From positions 2,108,001 to 2,172,000 of the forward strand of contig NZ_JADOTX010000001.1 of NCBI RefSeq assembly GCF_015751765.1: 64,000 nt of DNA. The letters are read 5' to 3'. Positions 53,869 to 63,177 of the stretch are shown here, piece by piece. Every line of letters begins with the position of its first letter. Position 1 is the stretch's first letter. The DNA is from Micromonospora ureilytica (GTDB lineage Bacteria > Actinomycetota > Actinomycetes > Mycobacteriales > Micromonosporaceae). Position numbers and translations under genes: made by a program. The notes beneath the pieces are model-generated. The model saw nothing but the letters and a program-made list of their open reading frames with translations. It made no database searches and was not told the origin of the DNA.

Positions 53869-54636
53869 ATGAACCACGCATTTGTCGCGGCGATGGCCGC
53901 GGCGGGCCACACCGCCGAGAGCCTCGCGGGTCGGCTCGGCGTGCATCCGAAGACCGTCGCCAGGTGGGCGAACCCGGGGCACATTCCCCAGAGCCGACAC
54001 CGTGCGACGGTGGCCGGGCTGTTGGCGAAGGACGCCGACGCGCTGTGGCCGGACGTGGTCCGTCGCCGTGAGCCGGTGTGGTTCCGGCCGTGGGTCGACC
54101 TCGAACGTGAGGCCGTGACGCTGCGGTCGTTCCAACTCGCGTGGGTGCCTGGACTGCTGCAGACCGAGGCGTACGCGCGGGCGACCCTGGCCGGTGGGGT
54201 GCTGACACCGGAGGCGGTCGCCGAGTTCGCCGAGGCACGGATCAGCCGGCAGGCGATTCTCGGTCACAGCGGCGGACCACTGCTGATCGCCGTGCTCGAC
54301 GAGGGAGTGTTGCGGCGACGCGTCGGCGACGACCGCGCGTTGATGGCGGTGCAACTCGCCCGCCTGCTCGGGCACGCCGAGACGGGCACCGTGCAGCTGC
54401 ACATCGTCCCGGCGGATGCGCCCAGCTACCCCGGGCTCGACGGCCCGTTCACCATCGCCGACATGCCGGACGGGTCGAGGGTCGCGCACGTCGACAGCGC
54501 GGCACAGGCGCAGATCCTCGATCAAACGTCGGATCTTGTTAGCCTGGAGCGACGGTGGGAGCGTATTCGCGGCGAGGCCCTGCCCCGAGGGCGTTCGTTG
54601 GAACTTCTCAGAGAAGCGGCAGCATCATGGACATGA
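53869..54636 (+). CDS. XRE-family regulator with DUF5753
   Basis: The 255-residue protein has a helix-turn-helix at ~5-45 (HTAESLAGRLGVHPKTVARW) and a DUF5753 domain beginning WFRPWVDLEREAVTLRSFQL, which includes PGLLQTEAYARA. These regulators pair with DUF397 proteins, which they overlap here, in a switch-like arrangement linked to development and antibiotic production. ATG has GGGGAGGGA upstream. Confidence 0.87.
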   Translation: MNHAFVAAMAAAGHTAESLAGRLGVHPKTVARWANPGHIPQSRHRATVAGLLAKDADALWPDVVRRREPVWFRPWVDLEREAVTLRSFQLAWVPGLLQTEAYARATLAGGVLTPEAVAEFAEARISRQAILGHSGGPLLIAVLDEGVLRRRVGDDRALMAVQLARLLGHAETGTVQLHIVPADAPSYPGLDGPFTIADMPDGSRVAHVDSAAQAQILDQTSDLVSLERRWERIRGEALPRGRSLELLREAAASWT

Positions 54637-54818
54637 CCGGTGCGCGGTGGCGGAAGAGCACGAAGAGCGGCGGCAACGGTGGTGACTGCGTCGAGGTTGC
54701 CGACAACCTTCCGGGCGTGGTCCTGGTTCGCGACACGAAGGACCGCGACGGCGGCACGCTGACGTTCAGCCCACAGTCGTGGCGGGGCTTCGTCGCGATG
54801 GCCCGCGACGCCGGCTGA
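54627..54818 (+). CDS. DUF397 small protein
   Basis: The 63-residue protein is a clear DUF397: ARWRKSTKSGGNGGDCVEVA, VVLVRDTKDRDGGTLTF and WRGFVAMARDAG. It overlaps the XRE gene by 10 bp. DUF397 proteins act as partners of the adjacent XRE regulator. Confidence 0.93.
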   Translation: MDMTGARWRKSTKSGGNGGDCVEVADNLPGVVLVRDTKDRDGGTLTFSPQSWRGFVAMARDAG

Positions 54819-54835
54819 CCGACCACTTAGTCCGA

Positions 54836-54865
54836 AAGGCTCCCGGCACCGGCCGGGAGCCTTTC
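54836..54865 (+). terminator. Intrinsic terminator after DUF397
   Basis: AAAGGCTCCCGGC and GCCGGGAGCCTTT form a stem of about 13 bp with a short loop; the U-rich end makes it a classical terminator usable in both directions. Confidence 0.88.
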
Positions 54866-55055
54866 GCGTGGACCGGGTAGGAATCCCACCACCCTTCAAA
54901 GAGAGCCCGAACGTCAGCCACCACCCCGACCTTCGTCAGGTCCGCCGTAGCGGGTCGCTGGTGAACCAGCGCTGCATCGACCGTTCAGTCGTCTGTGGCT
55001 GACGATCGGCCACTTCCATGGGCGCGTGCCCAGTCATTACGGCTACGAAGTACGG

Positions 55056-55799
55056 GTGACCAACGAGATAACCATTCCTCTGCTGCCCTGCGCGTCTATC
55101 GACGACATCGTCGCCTTCTACGAGGTGCTCGGTTTCCACACCACTTACCAGCAGCGCAAGCCCTACCCCTGCGTCGGATTGCAACGTGAGGATCTAAACC
55201 TGCAGTTCTTCGAGATCGCGGGGTTCGATCCCGCGCAGTCCTACGGTTCGTGTCTCGTGCTGACCTCGGACACGGGGCAGCTGTACCGGGCTTTCGCGGC
55301 GGGAATGCGCGCCGCGTACGGCAAGGTGTTGGTCTCCGGGACGCCACGGATGACCAGGCCCCGGGCGCGGAAGAACGCCGACGGGCTGAGCGGCTTCAGC
55401 CTCATCGATCCAGGCGGCAACTGGATCCGCGTCTTCCAGAACGCCCCGGCCACCCCCGCGTCGGCGCCGACTGGGCGGCTGGGCAAGGCGATGGCGAACG
55501 CCGTCGTGCAGTCCGACTCCAGAGGGGACGCCCGGCAGGCCGCTCGGATTCTTGACAGCGCGTTGGCCCACCCCGAGGCAGATGACGACCCGGTCGCGTT
55601 GGTGGAGGTGCTCGTCTACCGCGCCGAGGTGGCGATGGTCCTGAACGATCCGGCCACGGCGGTCGAGATGCTGGCCCGTCTTGACCGTGTCGCTTTGAGC
55701 GTGGACGACGCGACCCGGGCCGCTGCCGCGTATGAGGCCGCTACCGACCTTGCGGCAGCGCTGTCCTCGGCGCCGCATTCAGCCGACACCGCGCCCTGA
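55056..55799 (+). CDS. VOC-domain protein with TPR-like C-terminus
   Basis: The 247-residue protein has a VOC/bleomycin-resistance-like domain at 1-125 (PLLPCASIDDIVAFYEVLGF, LQFFEIAGFDPAQSYGSCLV, GFSLIDPGGNWIRVFQ). A ~110-residue helical part follows that resembles TPRs (AARILDSALAHPEADDDPVA, VEVLVYRAEVAMVLNDPATA). I chose GTG 55056, where homologous VOC proteins begin; the earlier GTG at 55026 adds residues without a ribosome-binding site. The C-terminal extension is unusual for this family. Confidence 0.75.
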   Translation: MTNEITIPLLPCASIDDIVAFYEVLGFHTTYQQRKPYPCVGLQREDLNLQFFEIAGFDPAQSYGSCLVLTSDTGQLYRAFAAGMRAAYGKVLVSGTPRMTRPRARKNADGLSGFSLIDPGGNWIRVFQNAPATPASAPTGRLGKAMANAVVQSDSRGDARQAARILDSALAHPEADDDPVALVEVLVYRAEVAMVLNDPATAVEMLARLDRVALSVDDATRAAAAYEAATDLAAALSSAPHSADTAP

Positions 55800-55852
55800 G
55801 CGGGCCGAAAACGCCTGGCGGCCCGCGTACCCCTGATGGAAGGGTGACCGGC

Positions 55853-56410
55853 GTGACTGTGCATGCGCTGGCCGGAGCCCTGGCCGACGACGGACGGCGA
55901 CGGATCTTCGCGGCGATCGTGCTGGGTGCGACAAGCGCGAGCGAGGTCGCCGCGCGGGCCGGCCTGCCGGCGCGGGTGGTGTTCACCGGGGTCCGCCGGC
56001 TCACCGATGCGGGCCTCGTGACCGGCGCGGACGGCGCGCTCGCGGCCGACGACGTGTCGCTGCGGGTGGCCGCGCGCGACAGCCGCCCGGCCGACGACGC
56101 CGACCCGGCCGACGACCCGGTGCTGCGGACCTTCCTGCGGGGCGACGTCCTGGTGGGCCTGCCGGCGCAGCGAGGCCGACGGCGGGTCCTGCTGGCGCAC
56201 ATCGCCGAGCAGTCGTTCGAGCCGGGCACCCGCTATCCGGAGCGGGCCGTCGACGACGCGCTCAAGCCGTGGTGCGCCGCAGGAGGGTCGGATCACGCGA
56301 CGCTGCGCCGGTACCTGATCGACGAGCAGTTGCTCACCCGTGAGCACGGCGTCTACCAGCGCCCTGATCGTTCGCCGCGCGAATCGTCCCGTCGCGGAGG
56401 ATCTTGCTAG
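55853..56410 (+). CDS. DUF2087-domain regulator-like protein
   Basis: The 185-residue protein has an N-terminal winged-helix-like part (ALADDGRRRIFAAIVLGATS, VRRLTDAGLVTGADGALAAD). Its C-terminal DUF2087 domain carries RGRRRVLLAHIAEQSFEPGT and RRYLIDEQLLTREHGVYQR. Function unknown; the fusion suggests a transcription factor. GTG 55853 has GGAAGG at better spacing than 55844. Confidence 0.8.
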   Translation: MTVHALAGALADDGRRRIFAAIVLGATSASEVAARAGLPARVVFTGVRRLTDAGLVTGADGALAADDVSLRVAARDSRPADDADPADDPVLRTFLRGDVLVGLPAQRGRRRVLLAHIAEQSFEPGTRYPERAVDDALKPWCAAGGSDHATLRRYLIDEQLLTREHGVYQRPDRSPRESSRRGGSC

Positions 56411-56419
56411 CCTCGGCGC

Positions 56420-56896
56420 ATGACCTCCTGCACGCCCTCCGACGGCCCGCCGGACCTGTTGTTCCTGCTCTCCTGGGCGAGCCACGCGTTGCAGACCGAG
56501 CACGCCGCAGGGCTGGCCGAGCTGGGCATCTCACCGAGGGCGCACTACGTGCTGGCGCAGGCCCGCACCGGTGATCTGACCCAGCGGGAGATCGGCGAGC
56601 GGTGCGGTGTGGACAAGACCACGATGGTCGTGACACTCGACCAGTTGGAGCGGGCCGGGCTGGCCGAGCGCCGTCCGGTGCCGACGGACCGACGTGCCCG
56701 GCTGGTCGCTGTGACTCCGGCGGGGGAGCAGGTGCTGCGGCAAGCGCAACAGGTGGTTCAGCGCATCCAGGACGACCTGCTCGCGACCCTGCCCGAGCAG
56801 GACCGGGAGGTGTTCCTGCGGGCGCTTCTGGCACTGGTGAGCGGACCACTGGCAAACACCTCCCCGTACGCGCCGGGGGCCCGCTCCGGCTGTTAG
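56420..56896 (+). CDS. MarR-family regulator
   Basis: The 158-residue protein has the MarR winged helix (LTQREIGERCGVDKTTMVVT, LDQLERAGLAERRPVPTDRR, ARLVAVTPAGEQVLRQAQQV). It starts 9 bp after the DUF2087 gene and ends just before a palindrome preceding the DUF6069 gene, a likely target. Confidence 0.9.
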   Translation: MTSCTPSDGPPDLLFLLSWASHALQTEHAAGLAELGISPRAHYVLAQARTGDLTQREIGERCGVDKTTMVVTLDQLERAGLAERRPVPTDRRARLVAVTPAGEQVLRQAQQVVQRIQDDLLATLPEQDREVFLRALLALVSGPLANTSPYAPGARSGC

Positions 56897-56905
56897 TTCC
56901 GAGAG

Positions 56906-56929
56906 AGATAGTTCCGAACAAGACTATCT
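56906..56929. promoter_or_regulatory. Probable MarR operator
   Basis: AGATAGT-N10-ACTATCT is a perfect inverted repeat. TAGTTCCGA occurs twice (at ~56893 and ~56909). It lies between the marR stop and the DUF6069 start. Confidence 0.6.
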
Positions 56930-56972
56930 GTTACGGTCGTACTCGTTCGTTTCCCCTGAACGAGGAGCCGTC

Positions 56973-57386
56973 ATGAGCGCTGCCACCGTCACGACCCCCG
57001 CCCCCTCACCACTGCGCCGTCGCGCCCTCGGTGTCGCCGCCGCCGTCGTGGCCTGCCTGGTCATCTGGGCGATCGGCGCGGTGGCCGGAGTCGACTACAC
57101 CGTCGAGAGCCCCGGCCAGCCCGCCACGGTCATCGGTGCCGGCGCGATCGTCACTGTCGCCCTGGGGGCCGCCCTGCTCGGCTGGGCGGCGCTGGCGCTC
57201 CTGGAGCGGTTCGCCACCCGGGTCGCACGACCGGTCTGGATCTCGGTCGCCATCGTCGTGACGGTGCTGTCCTTCGTCCCGCTGCTCAGCGTCGAGGCCA
57301 CCGGCGGCGCCAAGCTTGTCCTCGGCGCGACGCACGTGGCCGTGGCGGTCGCCTTGATCGCGCTGCTGCCCCGCCCCCGCCGGTAA
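56973..57386 (+). CDS. DUF6069-type four-helix membrane protein
   Basis: The 137-residue protein has four hydrophobic segments (LGVAAAVVACLVIWAIGAVA; IVTVALGAALLGWAALALLE; VWISVAIVVTVLSFVPLLSV; a last one) and a GVDYTVESPG loop. Function unknown. Its promoter carries the MarR-type operator; GAACGAGGAG precedes the ATG. Confidence 0.8.
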   Translation: MSAATVTTPAPSPLRRRALGVAAAVVACLVIWAIGAVAGVDYTVESPGQPATVIGAGAIVTVALGAALLGWAALALLERFATRVARPVWISVAIVVTVLSFVPLLSVEATGGAKLVLGATHVAVAVALIALLPRPRR

Positions 57387-57606
57387 CCAACCGCACTCTG
57401 GAATCACCCGCGCGCACCTCGAAGGGGCAATCTCCTTCCAAGATCGTCGGCGAGACTGCTTTCGAGGGCCGCAGCCGGCACGGGTTGCTGGCAGGGGTTT
57501 CACCGGCAGGACTGATTCATTTGCGGCATCAGCTCCACAGGTGACGCGGGAGGTCTCCCCGTCGGCGGGCCTTTGGCCCGGTCAGACCTTGAGTAATGCC
57601 GTTGAC
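57387..57606. other. Gene-free spacer
   Basis: This 220-bp spacer between the DUF6069 and GNAT genes holds no ORF or RNA gene that I recognise. Two GC-rich stretches (about 57540-57590) could fold weakly. Confidence 0.5.
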
Positions 57607-57643
57607 CGGGCGGTGATGATCAACAGGTGACCATCACCGCCCG
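57607..57643 (+). promoter_or_regulatory. Hairpin holding the GNAT start codon in its loop
   Basis: CGGGCGGTGATG (57607-57618) pairs perfectly with CATCACCGCCCG (57632-57643); the 13-nt loop includes the GTG start. It may regulate translation or serve as a protein-binding site. Confidence 0.5.
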
Positions 57644-58121
57644 ACCAACCTGGACGACCAGCGCCAGCCGGCCCGATCACCCCGACGCGGTGCTGCTGCT
57701 GCGCGAGTACATGACCGAGATGGTGGTTCGCTATCACCGTCGCCCGGCCCTGCCCGGCGAGGTCGACGCGGCCCTGGCCGAGCTGCCCAGCGACGACCTG
57801 GCCGCGCCGAGCGGGCTCCTCCTGCTCGCGCACCACGGCACCGACCTGGCCGGCTGCGCAGGGCTGCGCTGGCAACTGGGCTGGGCCGAGCTGACCCGGG
57901 TGTTCATCCGCTCCGAGCATCGCGGCGCCGGTGGGGGCGCGGCGCTGCTGGCCGCCGTCGAGGAGTACGCCCGCGGGGCCGGGGCGGACCGGATCCGGCT
58001 CGACACCCGGCACGACCTGGTCGAGGCCCGCGCCCTGTACGCCCGGCACGGCTACGCCGAGATCCCGGCGTACTCGCGGGGCCCCTACGCCGAGCACTGG
58101 TTTGAAAAGCGGCTGCCCTGA
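57627..58121 (+). CDS. GNAT N-acetyltransferase
   Basis: The 164-residue protein has acetyl-CoA-binding RVFIRSEHRGAGGGAALLAA, followed by ADRIRLDTRHDLVEARALYA and RHGYAEIPAYSRGPYAEHWF. It resembles small-molecule or protein acetyltransferases. The GTG start lies inside the loop of a 12-bp hairpin and has only a weak ribosome-binding site. Confidence 0.87.
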   Translation: MTITARPTWTTSASRPDHPDAVLLLREYMTEMVVRYHRRPALPGEVDAALAELPSDDLAAPSGLLLLAHHGTDLAGCAGLRWQLGWAELTRVFIRSEHRGAGGGAALLAAVEEYARGAGADRIRLDTRHDLVEARALYARHGYAEIPAYSRGPYAEHWFEKRLP

Positions 58122-58133
58122 TCCGCCGCGGTG

Positions 58134-58173
58134 TCGGGTGGGACCGGCGCGCCTGCACGCCGATCCCACCCGA
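58134..58173 (+). terminator. Hairpin before the recombinase gene
   Basis: TCGGGTGGGA and TCCCACCCGA form a 10-bp outer stem with a smaller inner stem; TTTTT follows 12 bases later, three bases before the next ATG. It is either a terminator of the GNAT gene or a 5' leader structure. Confidence 0.5.
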
Positions 58174-58192
58174 GACTGAGAGCCTTTTTCAC

Positions 58193-59191
58193 ATGGTGTT
58201 CCCCGACGCTCCGGTGCTCGCCCGTCCGCCCGCGCCACCGGCGCTGCCGAGCGGGCCGGTCGAGGTCACCGAGGCGTGGCTGCGCAACCGGCGCCTGTCC
58301 GAGCACACCCGCGACGCCTACCGGCGGGACGTCACCGGCTGGCTGCGCTGGTGCGCCGGCCGCGACCTGGACCCGCTGCGGGCCACGTTCCTGCACGTCA
58401 ACGAGTACGCCCGCGCGCTGGAGAGCAGCGTCGGCGCCCGCAGTGGCCGCCCACTGACCCCGGCGACCGTCGCGCGTCGACTCTCGGCGCTGTCCAGTTG
58501 GTACGACTTCCTCGTCAAGCTGGGCGCCGTGCCGGCCAACCCGGTCTCCGGCGCCGACCGCCCCCGCGTCGACCGGGACCACTCCGCCACCGTCGGGCTC
58601 ACCCCCGAGGAGGTGGACGCCCTACTCGCCGCCGCCGACGCGGACACCGGCGCGACCGCCGTACGCAACCGGGCGGCGCTCGCGCTCCTCGCCGACCTGG
58701 GTCTGCGGGTCGGCGAGCTGATCTCGCTGGACCTGACCGACCTCGGCACCGAACGCGGCCACCGCAGCGTGCGCTTCATCGGCAAGGGCGGCAAACAACG
58801 TCGCCGCGCCCTCACCCCCGGCACCGGGCACGCCCTGGACGCCTACCTTGCCCAACGGGCCGCCACCACCGGCGTGCCGGTGCCGCAACTCACCGGCCCG
58901 CTGCTGGTCACCGCCAGCGGTGCCCGGCTGGACCGGCACTCGGTGTTCCGGATGGTCCGGCGGCTCGCCCGCGCCGCGGGCATCCCCGCCTGGGCGAAGC
59001 TGTCCCCGCACTCGCTGCGGCACGCTTTCGCCACCACCGCCCGCTCGGAGGGCGTGCCGTTGGAGGACGTGCAGGACGCCATGGGGCACGCCGACCCGCG
59101 CACCACCCGCCGCTACGACCGGGACCGGCACAACCTCGACCGCGACCCGGCCTACGCGGTGTGGGCGGCGCGGTCGCGGCGGCGCGGCTGA
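58193..59191 (+). CDS. Tyrosine recombinase (XerC/D-like)
   Basis: The 332-residue protein has an N-terminal SAM-like core-binding domain (LRNRRLSEHTRDAYRRDVTG) and a catalytic domain with Arg in LADLGLRVGELISLDL, Lys in GKGGKQRR, HxxR in SPHSLRHAF, His in MGHADPRTTRRY and the nucleophilic Tyr in the same block. All catalytic residues are present. It could be a stand-alone integrase or accessory Xer protein; no att site or mobile-element genes flank it. The start follows a T run rather than a good ribosome-binding site. Confidence 0.88.
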   Translation: MVFPDAPVLARPPAPPALPSGPVEVTEAWLRNRRLSEHTRDAYRRDVTGWLRWCAGRDLDPLRATFLHVNEYARALESSVGARSGRPLTPATVARRLSALSSWYDFLVKLGAVPANPVSGADRPRVDRDHSATVGLTPEEVDALLAAADADTGATAVRNRAALALLADLGLRVGELISLDLTDLGTERGHRSVRFIGKGGKQRRRALTPGTGHALDAYLAQRAATTGVPVPQLTGPLLVTASGARLDRHSVFRMVRRLARAAGIPAWAKLSPHSLRHAFATTARSEGVPLEDVQDAMGHADPRTTRRYDRDRHNLDRDPAYAVWAARSRRRG

Positions 59192-59234
59192 GCGGCACCT
59201 GTTGCGCTGCCACGGCTGAGCGGCGCCTGCGGCG

Positions 59235-59606
59235 TCAGCCCTGTGGGCGGGGGCAGATGCAGAACGGCTGCCCGATCGGGTCGAGAAGCACCACCCACCG
59301 CTCACCGCCAGGCTGGAAGGCCGGCTTTGACGCGCCCGCGGCGACGAACGTCTCCTCCGCCGCCGCCAGGTCGTCGACGTAAAGATCGAGGTGGTAGCGC
59401 TTGTCGCCGGTCTCATCCGGCCAGGAGGGCGGCTGGTAACCCTCGACCAGGCCGAAGCCGATGGAGACGCCACCGGATTTGATCATCGCGTACTCCGGTT
59501 GGCTGTGGGTGACCTCCCAGCCCAGCGCCTCGTGGTAGAACGCGGCGTGGCCGGCGGGGTCGGAACTGTCGAGGTTGACCATCGCGAGGTCGGCAGAAGC
59601 TGTCAT
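59235..59606 (-). CDS. VOC/glyoxalase-like protein
   Basis: The 123-residue protein has SSDPAGHAAFYHEALGWEVT, RYHLDLYVDDLAAAEETFVA and RWVVLLDPIGQPFCICP, the pattern of the glyoxalase_6 subgroup. Function unknown. It is transcribed leftward, convergent with the recombinase. Confidence 0.83.
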   Translation of the reverse strand: MTASADLAMVNLDSSDPAGHAAFYHEALGWEVTHSQPEYAMIKSGGVSIGFGLVEGYQPPSWPDETGDKRYHLDLYVDDLAAAEETFVAAGASKPAFQPGGERWVVLLDPIGQPFCICPRPQG

Positions 59607-59674
59607 CCCGGCAGTATGCCGACGGGGCCCGACAACTACGGCCCCCCGACGCTCGCCGTGCCCGAGTGTCGGGA

Positions 59675-60838
59675 TCAGGGGACGTCGAGGGGCCAGAAGG
59701 TCATGCGGGCCGTGCCGTCACGGCAGATCAGGCCGGTGCCGACCCGTCGGCAGTCGGTCAGACCCGCCGGCAGCACCGTGGACACCCGATGACCGTCGCG
59801 TCCCAGCGTGGCGACCAGGGAGCGCCTGCCGTCCGCCGCCATCCCCAGGATCACCAGGGGCTCCGCCGGCACCCGGGGGCCCGCCACCGTGCGCCAGCGC
59901 GCCCCGGCCGGCCACGTCCACACCCGCGTCCCGGTGCCCGCGTCGATCGCCCAGCGTCCCTGCTCGTCCTGCCCGCAGATCAGGCCCTGGCAGGGCCGCA
60001 GGGTCAGCTCACCCGGCTCCGCCGGCGCCTGCCACTGCGGTACCAGCCCCGGTAGGTCGTACCCGGTCAGCGCCACCGCGCCGCCGCTCGGATGGCGCAG
60101 CACCAGGTGATCGCCGACGACCTGCGGATTGTCCGGGCCATAGTTCGCCGGCGGAAGGCGTCCCCGCCCGCGCTCGGTGCCGTCACGGGCGTCGAGCAGC
60201 CGGGCCAGTCCGTTGTCCTGCACCAGCAGCAACTGCCCCGGCAGTGCCCGGAACACCGCCGTGGAGGGCACCGGGACCGACCATCGGGTCGCGCCGGTCG
60301 CCGGCTCGACAAAGTGCACGCTGCCCTCGACCCGCCGTCCCGGTTCGGAGGCGCTGCGCACCTCGCTCACCGCGACCGCCGCGTCCCCGACCGCGTACAC
60401 CCGCTCGGGTCGCCGCCACAGCGGCTGGCCGGTACGCATCGACCGTGCGGTGGTCGCCCGTGCCCCGCGCGCCTGGTCGCGTTCGACAAGCAGCAGCAGG
60501 TCACCGGCGACCTCGGCGAACCATCCGGCGGCGGGTGGCACGGTGACCCGCCACCGCGGCGGGCCGTCCGGCACGGCCGCGTCGTAGGCGCTCAACGTCG
60601 GCGGGTTCGAGTCCGGGTCGACGACCAGCAGCAGCGGCCCCGCGCCGAGCACTGTTGCCCGGGCGGGCACCGCCAGCGCGACCTGGGGCGTCAGCCTCGC
60701 GGCCGGGGCGGCACCGCCGAGCAGCGCACAGACCGCCGCCAGCACCGCCACCCGCCACCGGCGGGACAGCCGCAACGGTGGCCGGTGCTCGTCCAGGGGC
60801 GTGCCCCGGTCGTCACCCAGCTCGATCAGCACCGACAT
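59675..60838 (-). CDS. Membrane-anchored PQQ-like beta-propeller protein
   Basis: The 387-residue protein has a cytoplasmic tail, one membrane segment at ~27-48 (RWRVAVLAAVCALLGGAAPA) and an extracellular domain of WD/PQQ-type blades (LLLVQDNGLARLLDARDGTE, WAIDAGTGTRVWTW). No PQQ or lipobox motif is present. It may be a scaffold or ligand-binding protein; role unknown. Confidence 0.72.
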   Translation of the reverse strand: MSVLIELGDDRGTPLDEHRPPLRLSRRWRVAVLAAVCALLGGAAPAARLTPQVALAVPARATVLGAGPLLLVVDPDSNPPTLSAYDAAVPDGPPRWRVTVPPAAGWFAEVAGDLLLLVERDQARGARATTARSMRTGQPLWRRPERVYAVGDAAVAVSEVRSASEPGRRVEGSVHFVEPATGATRWSVPVPSTAVFRALPGQLLLVQDNGLARLLDARDGTERGRGRLPPANYGPDNPQVVGDHLVLRHPSGGAVALTGYDLPGLVPQWQAPAEPGELTLRPCQGLICGQDEQGRWAIDAGTGTRVWTWPAGARWRTVAGPRVPAEPLVILGMAADGRRSLVATLGRDGHRVSTVLPAGLTDCRRVGTGLICRDGTARMTFWPLDVP

Positions 60839-60868
60839 CCGCCCACCCGTCCGCTCGCGCCGGCCGTT

Positions 60869-62572
<1,704 letters not shown>

Positions 62573-62718
62573 CGATCGGCTCCTGGCACTGCTCGGGGAT
62601 GTGCGCCGACGGTAGACGATGCGGAGCCGCCGCGAACAGGGCACACCCGCCCATCGGGCGCACCCAGTTTCCGGCTTGTCGCCCGTCGGCGTGAGCGGGT
62701 TCTCTACGGTCGGTAGTC

Positions 62719-63177
62719 GTGGGTGCGGGCCAGCCGTGGAGCAGACCGGCCCGGCGTCACCGCCCGATGCGCACCGGGTTGGCGTTCGCCGGGTTCGGCG
62801 TGGCGCTGTGCTGCGTCGGGGTGGCCGGGTTGGGCGCCTGGAACCTGCAGACCGTCCGGCAGGCCGCCGGCCCGATCCGGGAGACCGCCGACGGTTTCCT
62901 CAGCGAGGTGGCCCTCGGCGACAGCGACCGGGCGTACGAGCGGCTCTGCGAGGACGCCCGCAGCCGGTGGAGCGCGATCGGCTTCACCAGTTGGGTGCGG
63001 ACGCCGCCGATGGTCACCGACTACGAGATCACCGACGTGTCGGTCGCCACCCGCAGCGGACGACCGCACGGCACGGTGACCGTGAAGGTGACCCGCGACG
63101 GCGGGATCAGTGAGGAACGTCGTCTGCCGGTGGTCCGCGAGGACGGGAACTGGCGGGTGTGCGGTGACCCCTTCTAG
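62719..63177 (+). CDS. Membrane-anchored hypothetical protein
   Basis: The 152-residue protein has an N-terminal membrane anchor (residues ~17-42, MRTGLAFAGFGVALCCVGVA) and an outer NTF2/DUF4878-like domain (ADGFLSEVALGDSDRAYERL, VTVKVTRDGGISEERRLPVV). Function unknown. GTG start at 62719; its 3' end overlaps the next gene by 14 bp. Confidence 0.7.
   Translation: MGAGQPWSRPARRHRPMRTGLAFAGFGVALCCVGVAGLGAWNLQTVRQAAGPIRETADGFLSEVALGDSDRAYERLCEDARSRWSAIGFTSWVRTPPMVTDYEITDVSVATRSGRPHGTVTVKVTRDGGISEERRLPVVREDGNWRVCGDPF

Noticed and set aside
55210..55235. tRNA T-loop-like GGTTCGATCCC
   Set aside because: It lies inside a solid VOC coding frame, and no acceptor stem or anticodon arm surrounds it.
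59192..59234. Tandem GGCTGAGCGGC-type repeat after the recombinase as an att site
   Set aside because: Two imperfect copies in 43 bp of GC-rich spacer are too weak, and no matching copy is seen elsewhere in the window.
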